From positions 1 through 26,036 of the IMG/VR virus record IMGVR_UViG_3300044630_002352: a stretch of 26,036 bases of DNA; one strand, 5' to 3'. Both the position numbers and the translations under genes were made by a program. The DNA comes from a virus. Shown one piece after another: positions 1-3,969 of this stretch. Under the pieces are notes generated by a model. The model worked only from the letters and a program-made list of their open reading frames with translations, searched no databases and was not told where the DNA came from. The number at the start of each line of letters is the position of its first letter. Position 1 is the stretch's first letter.

Positions 1-1
1 A

Positions 2-112
2 ACGTATGATACAGGAAATGGTACAGCAGAAATTCGTGGTGCTTTAACTTTGTACTTGGATTTTATTAATATTTTTCTTAGTCTCTTACAACTTTTTGGA
101 GATCGTAAGTAA
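2..112 (+). CDS. Bax inhibitor-1/YccA family membrane protein, C-terminal end (partial)
   Basis: Only the last 36 codons are inside the window; the gene enters from the left and stops at TAA 110-112. The visible tail has an Asp/Gly-rich stretch, then a final hydrophobic helix with LYLDFINIF and LLQLFGDRK, which is the characteristic C-terminus of the BI-1 (YccA/YbhL) family of seven-helix inner-membrane proteins. In E. coli YccA is a substrate and modulator of the FtsH protease; a phage copy could act on FtsH or calcium/proton leak, but that is inference. A T4-late-like box overlaps its stop and the next gene follows 7 nt later. The family call rests on 36 residues, so the rest of the protein cannot be checked. 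Confidence 0.7.
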   Translation, partial: TYDTGNGTAEIRGALTLYLDFINIFLSLLQLFGDRK

Positions 113-115
113 ATA
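108..115 (+). promoter_or_regulatory. T4-late-like box (AGTAAATA, then C)
   Basis: AGTAAATAC resembles the T4 late promoter core TATAAATAC. The predicted start, about 6 nt after the box, falls at the ATG of the 40-residue gene at 120. It overlaps the upstream stop codon, so chance or stop-codon context cannot be excluded. Confidence 0.3.
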
Positions 116-119
116 CATA

Positions 120-242
120 ATGGGTGCAGAGCAATTATATTTGATTATTGGATTTCTGTTAGGTGTGTTGTTAATGGGAGCCATTGTGCTGGCACTTTTA
201 TTAGTATATTACGAATGGATTACGAAAAAAGAACAAGATTAA
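120..242 (+). CDS. Small one-TM membrane protein, 40 aa
   Basis: ATG at 120 opens a 40-codon frame ending TAA 240-242. The protein begins MGAEQLYLIIG and has one strongly hydrophobic segment at about residues 6-30, followed by a charged tail (YYEWITKKEQD), so it should be an N-out or N-in single-span inner-membrane protein. I do not recognise a family. There is no clear Shine-Dalgarno sequence; the AT-rich box at 108-115 lies directly before the start. It sits between the BI-1 gene and the Bfd-like gene with 1-nt spacing on the right, so the three are probably cotranscribed. Tight packing and consistent coding support a real gene, but its small size leaves some doubt. Confidence 0.6.
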   Translation: MGAEQLYLIIGFLLGVLLMGAIVLALLLVYYEWITKKEQD

Positions 243-243
243 T

Positions 244-396
244 ATGATAATTTGTGTTTGCAGAAACATACGAGAATCAGATTATAATACAAAAGAAGAA
301 TTAATTGAACGCATTATGAAACTGGATCATGACTGCGGACAATGCCAACAATACTGTCAGCAGTTTCAAGATCAGGAGGATGTATGTATCAAGTAG
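244..396 (+). CDS. Bfd-like [2Fe-2S] protein, 50 aa
   Basis: The 50-residue product starts MIICVCRNI and contains Cys4-x-Cys6 near the N-terminus and Cys-Gly-Gln-Cys (about residues 35-38) after a predicted helix-turn-helix, plus two more Cys near the C-terminus. The CxC...CxxC arrangement and the length (Bfd is about 64 aa) fit bacterioferritin-associated ferredoxin, which binds a [2Fe-2S] cluster and in bacteria reduces bacterioferritin to release iron. In a phage it could mobilise host iron stores or serve as a redox partner; this is inference. It lies between two tiny membrane proteins, 1 nt after the first, and the RBS of the next gene (AGGAGGA, 374-380) is inside its 3' end. Confidence 0.7.
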   Translation: MIICVCRNIRESDYNTKEELIERIMKLDHDCGQCQQYCQQFQDQEDVCIK

Positions 397-458
397 GTGA
401 AGCAATTTATTGGAGTTTGGTAGCCATTTTTGTTGTAGCATTTGTATTGGTTATCTAA
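384..458 (+). CDS. Hydrophobic mini-protein, 24 aa
   Basis: A 24-codon frame from ATG 384 to TAA 456-458, starting MYQVGEAIYWSL and followed by a hydrophobic run to the end. It would be almost entirely one membrane helix. The best evidence that it is translated is a strong AGGAGGA at 374-380 just before the ATG, although the spacing (3 nt) is shorter than usual. It overlaps the Bfd-like gene by 13 nt in another frame. No family is recognised. It ends immediately before the tmRNA acceptor half, so its stop codon roughly marks the 5' side of that RNA. Confidence 0.45.
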   Translation: MYQVGEAIYWSLVAIFVVAFVLVI

Positions 459-459
459 A

Positions 460-525
460 GAATTGTTGTATGAAGTAGAATGAAAGGTGTTTTGGACGCG
501 GGTTCGACTCCCGCCTGGTCCACCA
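460..525 (+). ncRNA. ssrA: Acceptor half of a permuted (two-piece) tmRNA
   Basis: The stretch TTGGACGCGGGTTCGACTCC and what follows closely match the 3' end of bacterial tmRNA (E. coli: CGGACGCGGGTTCAACTCCC). The T stem is GCGGG 498-502 with CCCGC 510-514, the T loop TTCGACT 503-509, the acceptor strand CTGGTCC 515-521, discriminator A522 and an encoded CCA 523-525. No tRNA D or anticodon arm precedes it, so it is not an ordinary tRNA. The acceptor strand pairs with GGGCCTG at 908-914 downstream: six of seven positions pair, including the third-position G-U that alanyl-tRNA synthetase reads; position 6 is a U-U mismatch. The 5' end is not defined by sequence; I set it just after the upstream stop codon. 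Confidence 0.85.
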
Positions 526-537
526 TAAGGAAGTTTG

Positions 538-906
538 ATGCGTATTACTGAGATTGCTGGTTCAAAACTAAGTTTCAATACAACAAAAGGTAGTAATACC
601 ATTGGTGTTGAAATGAACGTTGACGGGCAATATGCAGGAACGTTTCAATACCATGCAGATAGTGGAAGAAGTTTAGTAGAGTTAGATCCTGCTTTTCAAG
701 GCAAAGGATTGGGGAAAATTCTAATACTACACGGAATCTATACTGCTATCGTGTCAGGATTAGACTATATAGAAGATGAGTCACGCACCCAAGCATTTGA
801 CAATGCTATGGATAGTTTGGCAGATTCAGGATACATAGTCAACGATGATGAGTATTGGTATGTTACTGGTGAAGGTGAGCAGTATCTTAAACAAGTTTCT
901 TTATGA
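538..906 (+). CDS. GNAT-like acetyltransferase inside the tmRNA intervening segment
   Basis: A 122-residue protein with ATG at 538 preceded by AAGGAAG (527-533); an in-frame TTG at 535 is less likely. It starts MRITEIAGSKLSF; beta-strand-like segments lead to LDPAFQGKGLGK (residues 49-60), where Q-G-K-G-L-G (54-59) is the acetyl-CoA pyrophosphate loop (Q/R-x-x-G-x-G/A) of the GNAT fold. After it come helices and a conserved-looking tail with DDEYWYVTGEGEQYL. Similar small GNAT-like proteins occur in T4-like phages of aquatic bacteria (from memory). The substrate is unknown. Its position is extraordinary: the RBS begins 2 nt after the tmRNA CCA and the TGA (904-906) ends 1 nt before the 5' G of the tmRNA coding half, so pre-tmRNA and this mRNA must be the same transcript. 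Confidence 0.8.
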   Translation: MRITEIAGSKLSFNTTKGSNTIGVEMNVDGQYAGTFQYHADSGRSLVELDPAFQGKGLGKILILHGIYTAIVSGLDYIEDESRTQAFDNAMDSLADSGYIVNDDEYWYVTGEGEQYLKQVSL

Positions 907-907
907 T

Positions 908-1127
908 GGGCCTGCATAGTTTCGACAGGGTCACAAGTATTGAAATGGACAGTCCGGCAATGTAGAAGCCGTCAGGATTGGAGGCATGATCTGAGGCAAG
1001 CTAGTCTTGACAGTAGGATTTTCCGGTCGAAGAAGCAAAACAAAGTAAACGCAAACGACTCACAGTTCGCATTGGCCGCGTGAAAACACAGCCTAGGGTA
1101 AGAAATACCTCGTAACAGAAACTCAAG
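908..1127 (+). ncRNA. ssrA: Coding half of a permuted (two-piece) tmRNA, tag ANDSQFALAA
   Basis: It begins GGGCCTG (908-914), which pairs with the acceptor strand at 515-521, followed by AGTTTCGACAGGG, matching the conserved 5' tmRNA motif (E. coli GGATTCGACGGG). At 1046-1060 GTAAACGCAAACGAC is the classical sequence around the resume codon. From GCA 1051 the reading frame gives A-N-D-S-Q-F-A-L-A-A and a TGA stop at 1081-1083, a canonical ClpXP-type degradation tag ending ALAA. After the stop there is a small hairpin (GGTA 1097-1100 with TACC 1106-1109) and then a terminator, with no T arm or CCA. The missing 3' end is found upstream at 460-525, which is the arrangement of circularly permuted genes described in alphaproteobacteria, some cyanobacteria and some betaproteobacteria. 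The internal region (about 925-1045), where a pseudoknot is expected, was not folded in detail. Confidence 0.9.
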
Positions 1128-1149
1128 AAAGGCTCTTAGGAGCCTTTTC
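1128..1149 (+). terminator. Rho-independent terminator after the tmRNA
   Basis: AAAGGCTC (1128-1135), loop TTAG, GAGCCTTT (1140-1147), then CT. An 8-bp stem. The stem is the same as that after the porin gene at 2192-2214. It ends the transcript of the permuted tmRNA. Confidence 0.85.
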
Positions 1150-1172
1150 TTCCATCTATTATCCCAATAGAC

Positions 1173-1201
1173 TTACTTTTTGCACATACACACTGTATAC
1201 T
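1173..1201 (+). promoter_or_regulatory. Possible sigma70 promoter for the porin
   Basis: TTACTT (1173-1178), a 17-nt spacer and TATACT (1196-1201). The -35 is weak. It lies in the 144-nt gap between the tmRNA terminator and the porin ATG. Transcripts from here would contain the hairpins at 1222-1241 and 1255-1281. Confidence 0.35.
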
Positions 1202-1221
1202 TTACTCTATGAACTAAATTA

Positions 1222-1241
1222 CTTGATGGTTTTTCATCAAG
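1222..1241 (+). other. Perfect inverted repeat in the porin leader
   Basis: CTTGATG (1222-1228), loop GTTTTT, CATCAAG (1235-1241): a 7-bp perfect stem abutting the late-like box at 1240. It could be a leader hairpin or a protein-binding dyad; no further evidence. Confidence 0.4.
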
Positions 1242-1252
1242 TAAATACTATT
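1240..1252 (+). promoter_or_regulatory. T4-late-like promoter before the porin
   Basis: AGTAAATACTATT differs from the T4 late consensus TATAAATACTATT only in the first two bases. The predicted start near 1253 would place the hairpin at 1255-1274 at the very 5' end of the porin mRNA. Confidence 0.45.
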
Positions 1253-1254
1253 CT

Positions 1255-1281
1255 AGCCTGTTGAAAGACAGGCTTTTTATT
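1255..1281 (+). terminator. Terminator-like hairpin inside the porin leader
   Basis: AGCCTGT (1255-1261), loop TGAAAG, ACAGGCT (1268-1274), then TTTTATT. It looks like an intrinsic terminator yet lies 13 nt before the porin ATG, after both candidate promoters. It may attenuate transcripts from the upstream promoter, or protect the 5' end of transcripts starting near 1253. Confidence 0.5.
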
Positions 1282-1293
1282 AAAGGAAATTTT

Positions 1294-2175
1294 ATGAAGA
1301 AAATCGTAATGGCAACATTATTCATGGCGGCTACTGGCTTAGCCAGTGCTCAAGTAGCTCTATCAGGAAAAGTCAGCGAATTTGTTGATTCATCTACTGT
1401 AGGTGGTACTAAGAGCACTCAGTTGGTTACTGCACCAACTAGTAACTTTGCGTTATCAGTTACTGAAAAATTAAGCGGTGGACTAACTGCACGTGTTGTA
1501 GTCGAAACTTCTCTAAGTGGTAATACCATCGATGGTGTTGGTACTAAGTTGGGTGATCGTCAAGGTACTGTAGGTCTAGCAAGCAAGTTTGGTAGCGTTG
1601 ACCTAGGTCGCAATGTTCATAGCCATTTCTTAGCAATTACCGGTAATGATGTTTTTGGCACATTGTTTGGTAGTGTTGCAGGTGATGTTCACAATCTACG
1701 TAATCTACGTTTAGGTGATTCAGTGTTCGTTAACGTAACTCCTGTTAAAAACTTAGCGGTTGCTTATGAGCGTTCACAAACTATTGTAGGACAAGAAGCT
1801 ACGGTAGTTGCTGGCTCTACGACATTATTGGGCGTAGGTGCAACAGTCGCTCGTTTTGAGCAAGGTACTGAAAAGAGTACTGTTGTTGGTTTAAGCACTA
1901 AGTTATTTGGTAACAAAATTACTTATACTCATAGTGATGACCAAGGTGCTACTAATAGCAAAGGTGACTTGATTGGTGTCTCACGTGATATCGGTTCTAT
2001 CACTGCTAAGGCAAGTTATGGTACCACAAACATTGACGTTAAAGCATACGCACTAGGTGCTGATTATAATTTCAGCAAGCGTACTGCGTTGACTGTTGCA
2101 TATCGCAATGTCAACAAGACAGGTTCAGCACATGACGTTGAGCAAGTGGGTGTAGGTTTGACACATCGTTTCTGA
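1294..2175 (+). CDS. Secreted outer-membrane porin (Burkholderiales type), 293 aa
   Basis: ATG 1294 is preceded by AAAGGAAA (1282-1289); an upstream TTG frame at 1261 would run through the leader hairpin and is rejected. The protein has a clear signal peptide, MKKIVMATLFMAATGLASA, with likely cleavage before QVALSG, and the mature start VALSGKVSEFVD is typical of the first strand of betaproteobacterial trimeric porins. Alternating hydrophobic strands follow (GKFGSVDLGR-like GLASKFGSVDLGRN, DYNFSKRTALTVAYRNV) and the protein ends THRF, the C-terminal phenylalanine signal for BAM assembly. At about 274 mature residues it is shorter than the usual 330-380, suggesting shortened loops or fewer strands. 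It has its own leader and terminator. A porin on a lytic phage is unusual; receptor masking, altered permeability or recent host-gene capture are possible (inference). Confidence 0.85.
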   Translation: MKKIVMATLFMAATGLASAQVALSGKVSEFVDSSTVGGTKSTQLVTAPTSNFALSVTEKLSGGLTARVVVETSLSGNTIDGVGTKLGDRQGTVGLASKFGSVDLGRNVHSHFLAITGNDVFGTLFGSVAGDVHNLRNLRLGDSVFVNVTPVKNLAVAYERSQTIVGQEATVVAGSTTLLGVGATVARFEQGTEKSTVVGLSTKLFGNKITYTHSDDQGATNSKGDLIGVSRDIGSITAKASYGTTNIDVKAYALGADYNFSKRTALTVAYRNVNKTGSAHDVEQVGVGLTHRF

Positions 2176-2191
2176 TAAGATCAACCTCAAC

Positions 2192-2214
2192 AAAAGGCTC
2201 TTCGGAGCCTTTTT
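2192..2214 (+). terminator. Rho-independent terminator after the porin
   Basis: AAAAGGCTC (2192-2200), UUCG-type loop TTCG, GAGCCTTTTT (2205-2214). A strong tetraloop hairpin with a T run, nearly the same sequence as the tmRNA terminator at 1128-1149. Confidence 0.9.
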
Positions 2215-2221
2215 CCATGGC

Positions 2222-2250
2222 TTGACAATAAATAGGATATAGTATAGAAT
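2222..2250 (+). promoter_or_regulatory. Sigma70 promoter, early family
   Basis: TTGACA (2222-2227), then ATAAAT, 17-nt spacer, TAGAAT (2245-2250). It belongs to the TTGAC(A/G)ATAAAT family. Its expected start (about 2257) coincides with the ATG at 2256. Confidence 0.8.
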
Positions 2251-2255
2251 ACAAT

Positions 2256-2510
2256 ATGGAAATAAAAACTGCATTAGAAGGTAGCGAAGCATGTGACAAG
2301 TTACGCAAAGACTTGTCTAAACTACGCTACAACCCGGATCTCAAAAAAATGTTGAAGAACATCATATCCATGGTTACTGAACTTTCCAAACTAGAAGTGA
2401 CTTGTCGCCGTACTCCTAGTAAACATATTTTAGAGACACCTCTGAAAAATCTAAACGAGTCCATAACACATTTAGAAAAACTAATACTAATTGCTAAACT
2501 AGTAGACTAA
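2256..2510 (+). CDS. Unknown helical protein, 84 aa (possibly leaderless)
   Basis: The protein (start MEIKTALEGSEACDK) is predicted to be mostly amphipathic helix, with a Lys/Leu-rich middle and a C-terminal segment LEKLILIAKLVD. No motif or family is recognised. The ATG lies only 5 nt after a strong -10 box, leaving no room for a ribosome binding site, so the mRNA would be leaderless or have a 1-nt leader. No better in-frame start with an RBS follows; the next Met codons are deep in the protein. It is followed 1 nt later by the next small gene, which probably depends on it for translation. Confidence 0.65.
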   Translation: MEIKTALEGSEACDKLRKDLSKLRYNPDLKKMLKNIISMVTELSKLEVTCRRTPSKHILETPLKNLNESITHLEKLILIAKLVD

Positions 2511-2511
2511 C

Positions 2512-2712
2512 ATGAAATTCATTTTAATATCATTGATACTTTCAAATGGCTGGGCCGTCGAATTTGATTCACAGCTTGCCTGTAAAAATGCTATCCGAGA
2601 AATCTATGCACAACGGATCAATCCTCCAGGGCAACGATTAAAAGAACTTGAAGAAACCATCGATCTACAAATCAAAGTCTCCAAAGAATACCTTTGCGTG
2701 AAAAAAGGTTGA
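2512..2712 (+). CDS. Small protein with possible signal peptide, 66 aa
   Basis: ATG 2512 follows the previous stop by 1 nt, suggesting translational coupling. The N-terminus MKFILISLILSNGWAVEF looks like a short signal peptide with possible cleavage after the Trp-Ala region; the remaining 45-50 residues are charged and contain two Cys (CKNAIREI and LCVKKG) that could form a disulfide in the periplasm. The family is not recognised. Its stop TGA (2710-2712) is part of the -35 box TTGACG of the next promoter, so the operon ends here. Confidence 0.65.
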   Translation: MKFILISLILSNGWAVEFDSQLACKNAIREIYAQRINPPGQRLKELEETIDLQIKVSKEYLCVKKG

Positions 2713-2737
2713 CGATAAATTAGTTTGGGCATATAAT
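2709..2737 (+). promoter_or_regulatory. Sigma70 promoter, early family
   Basis: TTGACG (2709-2714) followed by ATAAAT, 17-nt spacer ending TTTGGGCA, TATAAT (2732-2737). The -35 overlaps the upstream stop codon. Confidence 0.88.
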
Positions 2738-2763
2738 TGATACATAAATTAAAGGAGTCAGTC

Positions 2764-3174
2764 ATGGAATTTAAAGTTGAAGGCAGTCGCCGAAACAAAA
2801 AGTTTATTGAAGCCATACTGCCTTCTATGTTCAAACAATTGAAACTTGAAAATAGTACTAAAGCAGTCGTGATTCGTATTGCTGACGAATGCGGTGATAA
2901 CAGCGGCATTACAGTTGATCTTTCGGCAGCAACAGGATGCTATATGGTAATCATCAAGCCTAATCGTATACTCAAAGAGATTGGTCTGACACTTGCACAT
3001 GAAATGGTCCATGTCAAGCAAATGGCTAAGGGTACACTAAAGTCTACAAAAAACGGAACCGCAATCTGGGCAGGCAAAAAGTATAGCAATAAAACTGAAT
3101 ACTTGAGTATGCCCTGGGAAATCGAAGCATTCAGCCGCCAGGAGTTGATTCTCCGTCGAGCATTCGAAGAATAA
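2764..3174 (+). CDS. Putative zinc metallopeptidase (SprT-like), 136 aa
   Basis: The chosen ATG 2764 has AAAGGAG at 2751-2757; a TTG at 2737 lies in the -10 box and is rejected. The key motif is LTLAHEMVHVKQ: His79-Glu80-x-x-His83 is the gluzincin-type zinc site with the catalytic Glu. Further on, MPWEIEAF (residues 116-123) supplies acidic residues that could be the third zinc ligand, as in other small phage and SprT-like metallopeptidases. The N-terminal 60 residues form a basic, mixed alpha/beta region. At 136 aa it is a minimal catalytic domain with no signal peptide, so it should act in the cytoplasm. It has its own strong promoter; the substrate is unknown. Confidence 0.75.
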   Translation: MEFKVEGSRRNKKFIEAILPSMFKQLKLENSTKAVVIRIADECGDNSGITVDLSAATGCYMVIIKPNRILKEIGLTLAHEMVHVKQMAKGTLKSTKNGTAIWAGKKYSNKTEYLSMPWEIEAFSRQELILRRAFEE

Positions 3175-3179
3175 AAAGG

Positions 3180-3208
3180 TTGACAATAAATCGGTTTGGG
3201 CATATAAT
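3180..3208 (+). promoter_or_regulatory. Sigma70 promoter, early family
   Basis: TTGACA (3180-3185) + ATAAAT, 17-nt spacer ending TTTGGGCA, TATAAT (3203-3208). Nearly identical to the promoters at 2709 and 25627. Confidence 0.9.
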
Positions 3209-3238
3209 CTATACATAGATTGAAACAAAGGAACTGAA

Positions 3239-3526
3239 ATGACTAAGCAAGATCACACAATGTATATATACAAAGCCGACAAGCGCACTAAGTCCGGTGA
3301 GCGTTTGGTTTCAACTACTGTATGGCGCAACCGTGATGAAGCTGAAATGAAGCGTGAAGTCCGCGAACTGCAATACGAAACTTGGCCCGTGAACAAGGGT
3401 TTTCGTATCGAGTTTCACCCTTCTATGGTTACCGTCAAGAACCTCATGACTGGCAAAGATGTCCAAATCGACCGAGACACTCCTTGGTTTTGCAATCCTG
3501 CTAGCGAATCGTACTGGTCAAATTAA
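3239..3526 (+). CDS. Unknown early phage protein, 95 aa
   Basis: Monocistronic: strong promoter at 3180, AAAGGAA (3227-3233) and ATG 3239. The product is hydrophilic and basic in its first half (YIYKADKRTKSGER) with a long charged helix (RDEAEMKREVRELQYET), followed by beta-rich sequence and a C-terminus with DTPWFCNPASESYW. No catalytic motif or family is recognised. The dedicated early promoter, small size and absence of neighbours in the same transcript are typical of phage host-takeover proteins, but nothing in the sequence shows a target. Confidence 0.75.
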   Translation: MTKQDHTMYIYKADKRTKSGERLVSTTVWRNRDEAEMKREVRELQYETWPVNKGFRIEFHPSMVTVKNLMTGKDVQIDRDTPWFCNPASESYWSN

Positions 3527-3527
3527 T

Positions 3528-3556
3528 TTGACAATAAATGGACCTTGTGATACAAT
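3528..3556 (+). promoter_or_regulatory. Sigma70 promoter, early family
   Basis: TTGACA (3528-3533) + ATAAATGG, 17-nt spacer, TACAAT (3551-3556). The spacer lacks the TTTGGGCA block but the -35 extension is kept. Confidence 0.85.
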
Positions 3557-3588
3557 ACTTGTATTGACACTAAAACATAGGAACTAAA

Positions 3589-3891
3589 ATGACTCCCCTG
3601 ACAGAACGCCAAAAGACTCTGATTGTCTCTAACATTGTTAAGGCATGCAAGAACATTGACAATCTGAACAAGACAGGTTACAAGTACATCAACCTGTGTT
3701 CTGGATTCATTGCTCACTATGACCTGTATGGTTTCATTTCAGCATACAGCACTCCAAATTCTCTCAAGCGTGATATCATCTCCTACGCTGGTCAGAATCA
3801 GTGGAACAACTTTCGCCCCGGCGAACGTGACTACGATTACATGATGGCTAAGAAGGATGTGTACAATCGCATCATCGCCCAAATCATGTAA
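3589..3891 (+). CDS. Unknown early phage protein, 100 aa
   Basis: ATG 3589 is preceded by AGGAAC and the promoter at 3528. The protein starts MTPLTERQKTLIVSN and has alternating helical segments with many aromatic residues and Asn (YKYINLCSGFIAHYDLYGF, NQWNNFRPGERDYDYM). No recognised motif, signal peptide or membrane segment. Its codon use (mostly C-ending codons such as AAC and TCT/CTC) resembles the neighbouring MoxR gene more than the AT-rich late genes. Own promoter and next promoter right after its stop indicate a single-gene unit. Confidence 0.75.
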   Translation: MTPLTERQKTLIVSNIVKACKNIDNLNKTGYKYINLCSGFIAHYDLYGFISAYSTPNSLKRDIISYAGQNQWNNFRPGERDYDYMMAKKDVYNRIIAQIM

Positions 3892-3898
3892 AATAAAT

Positions 3899-3927
3899 TT
3901 GACGATAAATCAAATCTCTGTTAAACT
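3899..3927 (+). promoter_or_regulatory. Sigma70 promoter for the MoxR unit
   Basis: TTGACG (3899-3904) + ATAAAT, 17-nt spacer, TAAACT (3922-3927). The -10 is weaker than in its siblings. It leaves a leader of about 36 nt with a pyrimidine-rich stretch. Confidence 0.7.
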
Positions 3928-3969
3928 ACAGTTTCTTTCTTTTAACACACTTTCTTTATAGGATCACAC

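Noticed and set aside
485-525. Ordinary tRNA gene ending in CCA
   Set aside because: Only a T arm and acceptor strand are present; no D arm, anticodon arm or 5' acceptor strand precedes it, and its partner strand is at 908.
372-602. Minus-strand frame of 76 codons overlapping the acceptor half
   Set aside because: It is antisense to the tmRNA T arm and small genes; such frames over tRNA/tmRNA ends are a well-known source of false proteins.
485-1150. Integration (att) site: a phage inserted into a host ssrA gene
   Set aside because: Insertion would leave the acceptor end downstream of the coding part. Here the order is reversed, a terminator closes the coding half, no integrase is seen, and the rest is of lytic T4 type. 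Not fully excluded without host sequence.
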